DNA of 64,000 nt from Brucella tritici (GCF_902825325.1 NZ_CADEAR010000011.1:62001-126000); one strand, 5' to 3'. Shown: positions 35,855 to 45,008, counted from the first letter of the stretch. Notes: generated by a model from the letters alone, not told the origin. Program-made: numbers and translations.

Positions 35855-36774
35855 TCACACAGGCATGTCGGGCCGGTTTTCTTTTTCAGCCATGATGGCG
35901 ACTAGCAGACTTATGACGTGTTGCAACCCTCGATCTTCCTGACGTCGCCTGTGCCAGGCGACGTGCAAGGGAAAACCCGCAATAGGGATCGGAGGTGTGA
36001 AAGCGACGAGCGCAGACATATCCTCGGGCATACAGCGCGATGGCAGCATGGCGATCATATCGGTACTGGTTAGCAATTCGGGCACCATGCCGAAGTTAGG
36101 CACAACCACACCCACCCGACGTTTCAATCCTCGCTGTGCCAGAACGCTATCGACGGGGCTGCTGTTATCGCCGCGTCCCGAAACAAGAACATGCGGATAG
36201 TCGAGCCAGCTTTCTAGCGAAAATGCCTTTGCTGCCGGATGGTCTTGCCGCATGGCGATAATGTAATCTTCCTCCAGTAGCAGTTTGCACTGAAGCTCGT
36301 CGTCGGCTTCAGGAAAGACGGAAAGAGCAAGATCGCTTTCTCCTGTCACCAGCGCCTCGCGCGCTGCGACCGCGCCCTGCCAGGGCTGGACGACGATATT
36401 GATCCCCGGCGCGGTATGTGCAAGCGCCTTCAACAGAGGCCTTATGACGAAGATGGCCGGATAATCAGCCATGCAGATGCGTATCGTCTGCTGCAACGAC
36501 GCAAGGGGACTTCGGGCGGATCAACGAGATCGAGCACCCCTGCCAGCAAAGTTTTCAAAGGAGCCCGCAATGCTTCCGCTTTCGGTGTGCGTCGCATCGT
36601 CCCTCGCCCACGTTCCAGAAGCTGGTCGTTGAACAACACACGGCAGCGCTGCAAAGCATTCGATACAGCGGGCTGCGTCAAATTCAGCCGGTCTGCAGCC
36701 CGGCTCACATGGGCTTCGTCCAGAAGAGCATCCAGTATGACCAGAAGATTCAGATCAAGGGACCGTAAATTCAT
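35855..36774 (-). pseudogene. LysR-family regulator, split by a frameshift
   Basis: Two overlapping frames together make one LysR protein. The N-terminal HTH (MNLRSLDLNLLVILDALLDE, SRAADRLNLTQPAVSNAL) runs from 36774 to about 36509. The effector domain (QQTIRICMADYPAIFVIRP and on) continues in another frame to 35855. Adding one C to the C4 run at 36508-36505 (minus strand) restores EVPLASLQQTIRIC across the junction. Either the gene is broken in this strain or the base is a sequencing or assembly error. It is divergent from the oxidoreductase it would be expected to regulate. Confidence 0.85.
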
Positions 36775-36859
36775 AAAAACAATAATATACTATAATGATA
36801 ATAAATTGGTATAATTTCAACATTCGCCGCATCGTCCTCTCAAGCTGAAGGAGACAACG

Positions 36860-37438
36860 ATGTCCAAGACCCTGATTTTACTTTTTCATCCCAATCTGGC
36901 CCGTTCTCAAGCCAATGCAGCACTTGCTGCAGCGGTTGCAAAATTGCCCGGCGTGGAGATCATCGATATGCAGACCGTTTATCCGCAGGGGATCGACTTC
37001 TTCAAGGATGGCGAGCACGAGGCACATCGTCTTTTGTCTGCGGATCGCATCGTCCTGCAATTTCCGGTTCGATGGTATTCCACGCCCCCGCTTCTGAAGG
37101 CATGGCAGGACGCTGTCCTGACGCGCATGTTTTACGTTGCTTATGAGCAGGAGGGCCGTAAGCTCGAAGGCACACCGCTCATGATTGCCGCAACCGCAGG
37201 AAATGTTCCCGAAGCCTACCGTGAAGGCGGGCACAACATGTTTCCGATGATTGATCTGTTCGCGCCGCTGCGAGCAACAGCAAACCGTTGCAGGCTAAAC
37301 TGGACGGACCCGTTTGTGCTCTATGCCGCCGACAAGCTTTCAACCGAAGCACTTGAGGATGCAGCCAGCCGCTATATGAACTTCTTGAACGACTGGATAA
37401 ACGCGACATCCGTTATTGGACGCGAGGCTATAGCTTGA
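36860..37438 (+). CDS. NAD(P)H oxidoreductase, flavodoxin-like fold (KefF/MdaB type)
   Basis: The 192-residue protein has the flavin-binding start TLILLFHPNLARSQANAAL, the DRIVLQFPVRWYSTPPLLKA segment (about 64-83) and IAATAGNVPEAYREGGHN, all typical of NAD(P)H:quinone oxidoreductases of the KefF/MdaB family. It would reduce quinones by two electrons to limit redox cycling. The divergent LysR gene next to it is frameshifted. The 85-base gap between them is very AT-rich and fits a LysR-controlled promoter. Confidence 0.9.
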   Translation: MSKTLILLFHPNLARSQANAALAAAVAKLPGVEIIDMQTVYPQGIDFFKDGEHEAHRLLSADRIVLQFPVRWYSTPPLLKAWQDAVLTRMFYVAYEQEGRKLEGTPLMIAATAGNVPEAYREGGHNMFPMIDLFAPLRATANRCRLNWTDPFVLYAADKLSTEALEDAASRYMNFLNDWINATSVIGREAIA

Positions 37439-37444
37439 TCCAAC

Positions 37445-37476
37445 AAAAAACCCGGCTGATGAAGCCGGGCTTTTTG
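37445..37476. terminator. Bidirectional terminator
   Basis: AAAAAACCCGGC-tgatgaa-GCCGGGCTTTTT lies between the oxidoreductase (+) and trcR (-), with A and T tracts on both sides. Confidence 0.88.
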
Positions 37477-37506
37477 ATATTTCGATAAGGCGATTTCTCG
37501 TCCCGA

Positions 37507-38196
37507 CTATTCGTCTTCGTCTTCGTCCGGAGTCGAACTCTTGAGCGAAGAGAGCTTGGCGAAAACCTTGTCCGCATCGAGTTCTTCTTCTGCGGGCTGC
37601 TCGTCACGATAGTCGAAATTCTCGGTCGCAGAAGCTGGCAGCAAGGTGCTATCCGATTCCGGTGTTGCCGGACGGTTGCGGGAGGCGCGTTCGACTTCGA
37701 TGTCGAGATCGATCTGCGAGCAGAGGCCGAGTGTAACCGGGTCCATCGCCGTCAGATTTGCCGAGTTCCAGTGCGTGCGATTGCGAATCTGCTCGATGGT
37801 CGACTTGGTCGTACCGATCAGGCGGGAAATCTGCGCATCCTTCAGTTCAGGATGATTGCGCACCAGCCAGAGAATCGCATTCGGGCGATCCTGACGCTTG
37901 GAAAGCGGCGTGTAACGCGGGCCCTTGCGCTTGGCTTCCGGAACACGAACCTTCGGCTCGGAAAGCTTCAGGCGATAATACGGGTCCTTTTCACCCTTCG
38001 CGATCTCCTCGCGCGAAATCTGACCCGTAATGACCGGGTCCAGACCCTTGATGCCCTGAGAGGCTTCACCGTCGGCAATAGCCTTCACTTCCAGCGGGTG
38101 CAGCTTGCAGAAAGCGGCAATCTGGTCAAAAGACAGAGCCGTATTATCGACAAGCCAAACGGCCGTTGCCTTCGGCATAAGAAGCTGGGTGGCCAT
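37507..38196 (-). CDS. trcR: TrcR-type cell-cycle regulator (DUF1013)
   Basis: The 229-residue protein belongs to DUF1013, whose members are annotated as the cell-cycle regulator TrcR in alphaproteobacteria. Conserved text includes LLMPKATAVWLVDNTALSFD near the start and RPNAILWLVRNHPELKDAQI followed by LIGTTKSTIEQIRNRTHWNS, an HTH-like segment at about 105-145. The C-terminal 45 residues are acidic and low complexity. It stands alone on its strand. Direct targets are unknown to me. Confidence 0.82.
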   Translation of the reverse strand: MATQLLMPKATAVWLVDNTALSFDQIAAFCKLHPLEVKAIADGEASQGIKGLDPVITGQISREEIAKGEKDPYYRLKLSEPKVRVPEAKRKGPRYTPLSKRQDRPNAILWLVRNHPELKDAQISRLIGTTKSTIEQIRNRTHWNSANLTAMDPVTLGLCSQIDLDIEVERASRNRPATPESDSTLLPASATENFDYRDEQPAEEELDADKVFAKLSSLKSSTPDEDEDE

Positions 38197-38359
38197 TAGA
38201 TATAATCCTTCTGTTCGTCCGCTCCGGTGGCGCGGGACGTGGGCAAAACCACAATTTCCGGGAAATCACGGCCTATATATCGTTTTTTTGTCACCAGAGC
38301 AAGAATGGCTCTGAACCTTAAATGTCTGCAGACAAGCATGGCGACTTTTGGCCCGGATA

Positions 38360-39364
38360 CTAAGCAATATCGAGTACGATCTTGCCAATATGTCTTCCCT
38401 CCTCCATGCGCTCATGCGCGCGCCAGGCATCTTTCAGCGAAAAGATCATGTCCATTACCGGGGCGACGCGGCGCTGCGCCAGAAGCGGCCAGACCTTCGC
38501 CTCCAACTCCCGCGCAATGCCAGCCTTGAAGTCAACCGGTCGCGGACGCAGCGTAGAGCCGGTATGGGTCAGACGCTTGGTCATCAATATTGCGAAATTG
38601 GCCGTGGCCTTCGCACCGTTGAGAAAAGCGATCTGCACGATGCGACCATCTTCCGCTGCAGCTTTGTAATTGCGGTCGACATAATCGCCACCCACCATAT
38701 CGAGAATCACATTGGCGCCTTTGCCCTTGGTCACTTCCTTGACGACCTCGACAAAATCCTCTTGCCCGTAATTGATGGCGTGATCTGCTCCGAGTTTGAG
38801 GCAGGCTTCGCATTTTTCCTTCGAGCCCGCAGTTGCAATGACGGTCGCGCCGAATGCCTTTGCAAGCTGGATAGCTGTCGTGCCAATACCGGACGAGCCG
38901 CCGTGAACCAGAAAAACCTCCCCCTTCTTCAGCCCGCCGCGCTCGAACACATTGTGCCAGACAGTGAAAAAAGTTTCCGGGATCGCTGCCGCTTCAATGT
39001 AGCCATAGCCCGAAGGCAAGGGCAGCGCGTTGGTCTCATGCACGACGGCATATTCGGCATAGCCGCCACCGGCCAGCAGTGCGACCACCTGATCGCCGGT
39101 CTTGAACCGTTTGACGCCGCTGCCGACGACAACAATGTCACCGGCAATCTCCAGACCCGGAATATCCGACGCGCCGGGCGGTGGCGCATATTGACCCTGC
39201 CGCTGCAAGACATCTGGCCGGTTGACCCCGGCGGCGCGTACCCGCACCAGAATTTCACCTTCCTTGGGTTCAGGCACCGAGCGTTGAACAGGTCGAAGCA
39301 TATGGGCTCCGCCCGGTTCAGAAATTTCGATAGCGGTCATCTGGGAAGGCAAGTCGGCCATCAT
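38360..39364 (-). CDS. NAD(P)H quinone oxidoreductase (zinc-independent MDR, PIG3 type)
   Basis: I place the start at 39364, where GGAG precedes ATGATG, giving 334 residues. The protein has the MDR fold with GVNRPDVLQRQGQYAPPPG near 45-63, the PIG3-like IPGLEIAGDIV, and the NADP-binding FLVHGGSSGIGTTAIQLAKA (about 145-164). No zinc-ligand cysteines are present. It reduces quinones with NADPH and is divergent from the DUF1192 gene. Confidence 0.9.
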   Translation of the reverse strand: MMADLPSQMTAIEISEPGGAHMLRPVQRSVPEPKEGEILVRVRAAGVNRPDVLQRQGQYAPPPGASDIPGLEIAGDIVVVGSGVKRFKTGDQVVALLAGGGYAEYAVVHETNALPLPSGYGYIEAAAIPETFFTVWHNVFERGGLKKGEVFLVHGGSSGIGTTAIQLAKAFGATVIATAGSKEKCEACLKLGADHAINYGQEDFVEVVKEVTKGKGANVILDMVGGDYVDRNYKAAAEDGRIVQIAFLNGAKATANFAILMTKRLTHTGSTLRPRPVDFKAGIARELEAKVWPLLAQRRVAPVMDMIFSLKDAWRAHERMEEGRHIGKIVLDIA

Positions 39365-39532
39365 ATTCACAACTCCATTCAGATTTCTGGCCCTACGCAT
39401 CGTCGCAGAAATGCCGCATGGCGGATGCAAGACGTCACGTTAGGGAAATCGTCATCGATTTTCTCAAATATATATGCGACGATTCAAGGTGTTAAATCTT
39501 TTCTGAGCCATCATTGACCACGGAGGACGGCT

Positions 39533-39724
39533 ATGAGCGGTTTCGATGAGGATGTAGTAAAGCCCCGCAATAGCGTGGCGCTAAGCGACGAGGAGCTATC
39601 GCTGCTTTCGGTTATCGAGATCGACCAGCGTATAGCCTTGCTGCAATCCGAGATAGAGCGATTGAAGACAGAACGCCTCAAGAAGGGCGATAGCCGCGCT
39701 GCGGCAGAAGCATTGTTTCGCTAG
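39533..39724 (+). CDS. DUF1192 small protein
   Basis: The 63-residue protein has SDEELSLLSVIEIDQRIALL and then a short coiled coil ending in RAAAEALFR, the DUF1192 layout. It is widespread in rhizobia and of unknown function. The TAG stop is supplied by the first bases (CTAG) of the two-hairpin repeat that begins at 39721, so insertion of that element may have set the present C-terminus. Confidence 0.82.
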   Translation: MSGFDEDVVKPRNSVALSDEELSLLSVIEIDQRIALLQSEIERLKTERLKKGDSRAAAEALFR

Positions 39725-39886
39725 TGGATTGAATTTGACGTTTGATACCCGTCCGATATTATCCCGTTTCAAACGTCAAATTCGAAAAATCCACTAGATT
39801 CATAAAGTTACTAGTGGTCTTTTTGCTTCCGACATTTGCTCGGCGCTCATATCCGAGGGATGCAAATGTCGGAAGCAGACCACTAG
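39721..39886. repeat. Two-hairpin repeat element, copy A
   Basis: The first hairpin (39721-39797) runs from CTAGTGGATT-GAATTTGACG to its complement ending ATCCACTAG, with four extra bases only in the 3' arm. The second (39811-39886) runs from CTAGTGGTC, through TGCTTCCGACATTTGC and back, to GACCACTAG, with four extra bases only in the 5' arm. A 13-base linker joins them. The ends of the unit are CTAGTGG and CCACTAG. Copy B at 62019-62162 has the same order and linker length. Confidence 0.9.
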
Positions 39887-40034
39887 AAGTGAGATCGTCA
39901 ACGGAAATGGATACCGGAGCAAAACAGCCGGAACCATTTCCGAGGGAGACCTTTCCGAACAAAAACATTGATCACAATGATCGCTCATCAGCCTCAGCAC
40001 TGACAATTCGGCTTCAGACTTCGGGAATAGAATT

Positions 40035-41273
40035 TTGCGCATTTACATTCAGGTTCTGGCCCTTCTCTGCGGTACAGCCTTCCTTCTCATCGCTTCGGGA
40101 CTTCACGGTCTTCTATTGCCGCTGCGCGGCGGTGTGGAAGGCTTCTCAGTGGCATCGCTCGGCATGCTCGGCACCACCTGGGCGGGCGGTTTCGTTGCGG
40201 GCTGTCTGTTTGCGCCGCGCCTTGTGCGCCGCGTCGGCCATGTGCGGGCATTCGGCTGTTTTGCCGCATCGGCAGCGATCATCGCCCTTCTGTCCGGCAT
40301 CTTCGTGGATGCAACAATCTGGGTGATCCTGCGCGCTTTCACCGGCTTTTCCATGGCTGGCGCCTTCATGGTCATTGAAAGTTGGCTGAATGAGCGTGCA
40401 ACCAACGAATCACGCGGCAAGATTTTCGGCATGTATATGATGGTCAATTACGGGGCCACCATGTCCGGCCAGATGCTGGTGGCAGCAGGAGACGTGCGCT
40501 CCGATCATCTGTTCATGATAAGCGGTGTCTTCTTCTGCCTGGCTCTCATTCCAACGGCAATCTCCACAGCCGTCAGCCCCAAGCCGCTGACCGAAGTGCA
40601 GCTTGATCTCAAGGCGCTCTATAACAACTCACCTGCAGCTTTCGTAGGTTGTATCCTGATCGGCATCGCCAATGGCGCCTGGGGCACGCTTGGAGCTGTC
40701 TTCGGTGCGAAATCCGGCATTTCGACCACCGAAATCGCCTTGATGGTCAGTGTCACTATCGCAGCCGGAGCCTTGATGCAGATTCCAATCGGACGCATTT
40801 CCGATCTGGTTGACCGACGTTTCGTGCTGGCAAGCGTTGCGGCGCTGGCGGCACTGGTTGGCCTCATTGCCTTTCTCGTCGCTCCGTCCAGCGGCCCCGT
40901 CATCATTACGATGACCGGCTGTTATGGCGCGCTTGCCTATGCGCTCTATCCCGTTGCCGTTGCCCACGCGAACGATCATGCGACGTCGGAAAGCTTTGTG
41001 AAAGTATCGAGCGGGCTTCTGTTGCTTTATGGCTTCGGCACGATGTTGGGGCCGTTGCTAGCGGCTGCGGCCATGGATATTTTCTGGCCGTCCGGCCTCT
41101 TCGCCATCACCATGCTCGCGCATATTTCCATCACCGGCTATGCACTGTTCCGCTCACGCAAGCGCGCGTCCGTTCCGAAAGAAGAAAAGGATCAGTTCAA
41201 GAGCATGCCGTCGGAACGTGGCGCAACGCCGGAAGCGCTGAACCTCGATCCAAGAGCTGAGACGGAAGGTTGA
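40035..41273 (+). CDS. MFS transporter (YcaD-like)
   Basis: The 412-residue protein has about twelve membrane segments and the MFS loop between helices 2 and 3 (APRLVRRVGHVRAFG). The MVIESWLNERATNESRGKIFG and GRISDLVDRRFVLA segments recall the YcaD group. It starts with TTG at 40035, with a GGGAATAG stretch upstream; no in-frame ATG fits. The substrate is unknown. It follows the two-hairpin repeat, which may lie in its leader or promoter. Confidence 0.85.
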   Translation: MRIYIQVLALLCGTAFLLIASGLHGLLLPLRGGVEGFSVASLGMLGTTWAGGFVAGCLFAPRLVRRVGHVRAFGCFAASAAIIALLSGIFVDATIWVILRAFTGFSMAGAFMVIESWLNERATNESRGKIFGMYMMVNYGATMSGQMLVAAGDVRSDHLFMISGVFFCLALIPTAISTAVSPKPLTEVQLDLKALYNNSPAAFVGCILIGIANGAWGTLGAVFGAKSGISTTEIALMVSVTIAAGALMQIPIGRISDLVDRRFVLASVAALAALVGLIAFLVAPSSGPVIITMTGCYGALAYALYPVAVAHANDHATSESFVKVSSGLLLLYGFGTMLGPLLAAAAMDIFWPSGLFAITMLAHISITGYALFRSRKRASVPKEEKDQFKSMPSERGATPEALNLDPRAETEG

Positions 41274-41332
41274 CGGACGCTGAAAATGGCTCCGATAAAT
41301 GAAGTCGATTAAATAGTTGAATCAATATGTTC

Positions 41333-41353
41333 GGCGGCTGTGGCACAGCCGCC
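41333..41353. other. Hairpin after the MFS gene
   Basis: GGCGGCTGT-GGC-ACAGCCGCC is a perfect 9-bp stem without a clear T-tract, 59 bases after the MFS stop. Confidence 0.45.
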
Positions 41354-41494
41354 AATACTGAATTTCGGCATCTTCGCTTTGGAATGCAAACTGCATTCAC
41401 GACAAAGAAACTCCAACTCGTCAGAGCCGTTCGGTCTCCAATGTCGATGGTTTAAGACGCCTTATCGAACCGCGATCTAAGCGCGGCTTCCCTG

Positions 41495-41677
41495 TTAGTG
41501 ACGTGTTACCTGGGATCTCAGTTTTTCGATCTGGTCCTTAAGCATAAGCTTCTTGCGCTTGAGAGATGCAACGTGCAGGTCGTCCATTGCCGGTGACGCT
41601 ATAGCTTCGGAAATTTCCTGCTCCAGAGCGCCGTGCTTCTTTTCGAGCGTGGCAAGATGGGACTCGATAGCCATCAT
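41495..41677 (-). CDS. DUF465 (YdcH-like) small protein
   Basis: The 60-residue coiled-coil protein (ESHLATLEKKHGALEQEISE; SLKRKKLMLKDQIEKLRSQV) belongs to the YdcH/DUF465 family of unknown function. GGAGA precedes the ATG. It is divergent from a second DUF465 gene 354 bases away. Confidence 0.88.
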   Translation of the reverse strand: MMAIESHLATLEKKHGALEQEISEAIASPAMDDLHVASLKRKKLMLKDQIEKLRSQVTRH

Positions 41678-42030
41678 CAGATCTCCTTTGGTTGATTTCC
41701 CTGATTTACGGAACAGCGCGGACCTCGTTTGCCCGTTTGTCCGCTATCCCGCCATTCAACCTGCATGAACGTCCGGCACACCTCCTGTATTCCGGGCCAA
41801 ACACGCAGTCCCGGCTGCCAAGGATGCGGTATTGTTGTCGCCTTCGACAGCCGCCATCCATGACAGAACCATGACAGTTTGGCATGAGTTTGGTGCAAAG
41901 TCGATTTTGTCGTGGTAGCATTTTCCTGAGGCGAAAAATATGATAAGGGCTTCGCCGGAAACGGGCTGATGCCGCACCTTTTTATGGTTCGGTGCGGCCC
42001 GTAAAATTATTCAACAGAACGGGGCACCGC
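41678..42030. other. Intergenic region between divergent DUF465 genes
   Basis: No gene is seen in 353 bases. A hairpin GCCGCACC...GGTGCGGC (about 41972-41998) precedes the plus-strand gene. Confidence 0.45.
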
Positions 42031-42234
42031 ATGTCCGATCAGGAACAGGCCGAAATCAGATTGGCCGTCGCACGACTGAAACAGGAACACGCGGATTTCG
42101 ATGCTGCTATAAACGCCATGATAGCCGTTGGCTGCGACCAATTGCGCGTCCAGCGCATGAAGAAGAAAAAACTCGCAATCAAGGACAAGCTGCAGGAGAT
42201 GGAAGATCGGGTAATCCCCGACATCATCGCCTGA
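42031..42234 (+). CDS. DUF465 (YdcH-like) small protein, second copy
   Basis: The start at 42031 gives 67 residues: SDQEQAEIRLAVARLKQEHA then LRVQRMKKKKLAIKDKLQEM, the same coiled-coil layout as its divergent neighbour. A GGGG stretch precedes the ATG. The function is unknown. A terminator follows, before purE. Confidence 0.88.
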   Translation: MSDQEQAEIRLAVARLKQEHADFDAAINAMIAVGCDQLRVQRMKKKKLAIKDKLQEMEDRVIPDIIA

Positions 42235-42257
42235 ATGTCCATAATGATCCATGACAG

Positions 42258-42280
42258 AGCCGGGGTTCGCCCGGCTTTAT
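42258..42280 (+). terminator. Terminator between DUF465 gene and purE
   Basis: AGCCGGG-GTTCG-CCCGGCT with TTATCATTTTT following. Confidence 0.75.
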
Positions 42281-42332
42281 CATTTTTAATATCACCCTAA
42301 ACATGCACGAAAGAAGCGGAGCAGGAAGATCA

Positions 42333-42827
42333 ATGAGCGTTACTGCCGATGTCGCCGTCATCATGGGAAGCCAGTCCGACTGGGAAACCATGCGCCATGC
42401 TGCAGACACACTGGAAGCACTCGGCATTTCCTTCGATGCCCGGATTGTTTCCGCGCATCGCACGCCTGATCGCCTCGTTGCCTTTGCCAAAGGCGCCAAG
42501 GCAGAAGGGTTCAAGGTCGTTATCGCGGGTGCGGGCGGCGCAGCTCACCTGCCGGGCATGGCCGCAGCGATGACGCCACTGCCTGTCTTCGGCGTTCCGG
42601 TTCAGTCCAAGGCGCTCTCGGGTCAGGATTCGCTCCTCTCCATCGTACAGATGCCAGCCGGCATTCCCGTCGGCACACTCGCCATCGGTCGCGCCGGTGC
42701 GGTCAACGCCGCCCTTCTCGCTGCAGCCGTCCTGGCGCTTTACGACGAGGCGCTTGCTGGCCGCCTTGATGAGTGGCGCAGAGCGCAAACCGAAAGCGTG
42801 GCCGAACATCCTTCGAACGAGGCTTGA
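42333..42827 (+). CDS. purE: N5-carboxyaminoimidazole ribonucleotide mutase
   Basis: Class I PurE converts N5-CAIR to CAIR in purine synthesis. The start at 42333 with AGGA upstream gives 164 residues. It shows [14 protein letters not shown] (phosphate-binding start), [10 protein letters not shown] with the catalytic His, and [17 protein letters not shown] plus [17 protein letters not shown]. purK follows one base after the stop. Confidence 0.96.
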   Translation: MSVTADVAVIMGSQSDWETMRHAADTLEALGISFDARIVSAHRTPDRLVAFAKGAKAEGFKVVIAGAGGAAHLPGMAAAMTPLPVFGVPVQSKALSGQDSLLSIVQMPAGIPVGTLAIGRAGAVNAALLAAAVLALYDEALAGRLDEWRRAQTESVAEHPSNEA

Positions 42828-42828
42828 C

Positions 42829-43917
42829 ATGGAAAATCCTGGACTAAAGCCCGGTGCAACCATCGGCATTATTGGCGGTGGCCAGCTCGGCAGAATGCTC
42901 GCCATGGCCGCAGCACGTCTCGGCTTTGAAACCGTGATCCTGGAGCCGCAGGCCGATTGTCCTGCAGCACAAGTTGCTAATCGCCAGATCATTGCTTCCT
43001 ATGACGACCCAAAAGCGCTTGCCGAACTTGCAGCGGCGTCCGATGTCATTACCTACGAATTCGAGAACGTGCCAGTCAGTGCCGCCGACAAGCTGGCTGA
43101 AACCGCTCTGGTCTTTCCTCCCCCGGCAGCGCTCGAAGTCTCACAGGATCGCTTTACGGAAAAGCAGTTTCTCAACTCCAGTGACATCGAAACGGCACCC
43201 TGGCGTCTTGTGGACGATGAAGAAACCTTGATTGCAGCTCTGGGTGCCCTTGGCGAGCGTGGCATCCTCAAGACGCGACGTCTTGGTTATGACGGCAAGG
43301 GACAGGTCCGCCTGACGTCACTTGATGAGGCTGATGCTCATAAAGCACTTCTCGCGATCAATCGTGCCCCGGCCATCCTCGAAGGCTTCATAGATTTCGA
43401 GCGCGAAGTCTCGGTGATCGCAGCACGTGACCGTTCAGGCAATGTCGCAATCTTTGATATTGCCGAAAACGTTCACAAGGACGGGATCCTCGCGACTTCA
43501 ACCGTACCGGCTACCATTTCCGAAAGCACAGCGGAAGCCGCCCGCAAAGCCGCCACAAAGCTTCTGAATGCGCTTGATTATGTCGGCGTGCTCGGACTTG
43601 AGTTCTTCGTCCTGAAGGACGGCACGCTTCTGGCAAACGAATTCGCCCCGCGCGTCCATAATTCGGGCCACTGGACGGAAGCGGCCTGCGCCATTTCGCA
43701 GTTCGAACAGCATATCCGAGCCATAGCCGGATTACCCTTGGGCAACACGGATCGCCATTCCGATTGCATGATGGAAAACCTGATCGGCCACGATGTCGAG
43801 AAGGTGCCAGCGATTCTCTCCGAAAAGAATGCCGTGTTGCATCTTTACGGTAAAAAGGAAGCTCGTCCAGGCCGCAAGATGGGCCATGTGACGCGCATCC
43901 ACCCCCGCGGGAAATAA
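42829..43917 (+). CDS. purK: N5-carboxyaminoimidazole ribonucleotide synthase
   Basis: PurK is the ATP-grasp enzyme that carboxylates AIR with bicarbonate, giving the PurE substrate. The 362-residue protein starts with IGIIGGGQLGRMLAMAAARL. It contains LKTRRLGYDGKGQVRL (ATP-grasp), EGFIDFEREVSVIAARD and LANEFAPRVHNSGHWT. It starts one base after the purE stop, so the two are translationally coupled. A terminator follows. Confidence 0.96.
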   Translation: MENPGLKPGATIGIIGGGQLGRMLAMAAARLGFETVILEPQADCPAAQVANRQIIASYDDPKALAELAAASDVITYEFENVPVSAADKLAETALVFPPPAALEVSQDRFTEKQFLNSSDIETAPWRLVDDEETLIAALGALGERGILKTRRLGYDGKGQVRLTSLDEADAHKALLAINRAPAILEGFIDFEREVSVIAARDRSGNVAIFDIAENVHKDGILATSTVPATISESTAEAARKAATKLLNALDYVGVLGLEFFVLKDGTLLANEFAPRVHNSGHWTEAACAISQFEQHIRAIAGLPLGNTDRHSDCMMENLIGHDVEKVPAILSEKNAVLHLYGKKEARPGRKMGHVTRIHPRGK

Positions 43918-43919
43918 TG

Positions 43920-43956
43920 TTCATCGGGAATCCCGTCGATTCCCGATGAATCTTTT
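43920..43956 (+). terminator. purEK terminator
   Basis: TTCATCGGGAAT (43920-43931) pairs with ATTCCCGATGAA (43939-43950), then TCTTTT. Confidence 0.85.
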
Positions 43957-44152
43957 GCCGCCTGCCAAGAATTTCAGCTCCAGTGCCCTGAATCTGCGGC
44001 TCAGGAGTTGACATTTGCCCGAAACCTTGTGTATTTCGGCCAACCCTTCGGGCATCTAACAGTGCCTGTAATCAATTGGCGCCTCGAGCGCCTGTTTTTA
44101 TGAAGCCCCGCGGCATCTGCACGTCAACGGGCCAACAAGACCGGTGATTGAC

Positions 44153-44278
44153 ATGAAGATCAAGAACTCGCTTAAAGCGCTCAAGGGCCGTCATCGCGAC
44201 TGCCAGCTGGTCCGCCGCAAGGGCCGCGTTTACATCATCAATAAGACTGCCCCGCGCTACAAGGCTCGTCAGGGCTGA
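44153..44278 (+). CDS. rpmJ: Ribosomal protein L36
   Basis: A 41-residue frame encodes [20 protein letters not shown] then [21 protein letters not shown], the longer L36 variant of alphaproteobacteria with the conserved [12 protein letters not shown] end and one Cys rather than a full zinc site. It stands alone between purK and a TPR protein gene. Confidence 0.95.
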
Positions 44279-44315
44279 TCTTATTTCTGATTTTGCATTT
44301 GACGTTTCGCTGCGC

Positions 44316-45008
44316 ATGGTAAAATCTATGCGCATGCGGAACGTTTTTGCATATCTGATTTCTTTTTCTGTACTCGCGTCGCTTGGTACGACGGTGCCAT
44401 TGGCGTATGCCGAAGTGGCGCCCGGCAAAGTACCGCTTACTGCACCTCTGACGCCCGTTCAGACTGGCCCCGACAGCGAGCAGAAACCTTCCCCGGAAAA
44501 GCCTGCATCGGATGCAGTCCAGACGCCTGAAGAGCGTCTCGACAAGCTCTTTGCCGATCTTCGCCGCACGACGGACGAAGCCAAGGCGCGGCGCATTGCT
44601 TCACAGATCAATACGCTGTGGTCGCAGTCAGGCAGCGCAACAGTCGACCTCCTGATGCAGTGGGCCAATGCGGCGATGCTCGAGCGACGCTATCCTTCGG
44701 CAATCGACTTCCTGAATGAGGCAATAGCACTCGACCCGGAATATGCGGAGGCCTGGAACCGCCGCGCTACGGTCTATTTCCTGCAAAAAGACTATGCCCA
44801 TGCCATGTACGACATCAATCGTACGCTGGAGCTGGAACCGCGTCACTATGGCGCTCTGACCGGCATGGCGGCCATCTTGCGCCTGCGCGGCCTCAAGGAA
44901 CAGGCGCTGAAAGCCTATGAGCAGGCTCTCATCGTCTACCCGATGATGCGCGACGCTCAGAAGAACTTCAATGATCTTGCAGACGAACTGACGGATACGC
45001 GGACTTAG
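44316..45008 (+). CDS. Secreted TPR protein
   Basis: The 230-residue product has a signal peptide (RNVFAYLISFSVLASLGTTVPLAYA) and a Pro-rich linker. Three TPR-like repeats follow between about 110 and 215 (RYPSAIDFLNEAIALDPEYA; DYAHAMYDINRTLELEPRHY; KEQALKAYEQALIVYP). It probably acts as a periplasmic interaction scaffold. No enzyme motif is present. The ATG at 44316 has further ATGs four and six codons later, and the ribosome-binding site is poor. Confidence 0.85.
   Translation: MVKSMRMRNVFAYLISFSVLASLGTTVPLAYAEVAPGKVPLTAPLTPVQTGPDSEQKPSPEKPASDAVQTPEERLDKLFADLRRTTDEAKARRIASQINTLWSQSGSATVDLLMQWANAAMLERRYPSAIDFLNEAIALDPEYAEAWNRRATVYFLQKDYAHAMYDINRTLELEPRHYGALTGMAAILRLRGLKEQALKAYEQALIVYPMMRDAQKNFNDLADELTDTRT

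Noticed and set aside
38348-39517. 389-residue plus-strand frame opposite the quinone oxidoreductase
   Set aside because: Shadow frame. The minus strand encodes a complete MDR-family protein with cofactor motifs.
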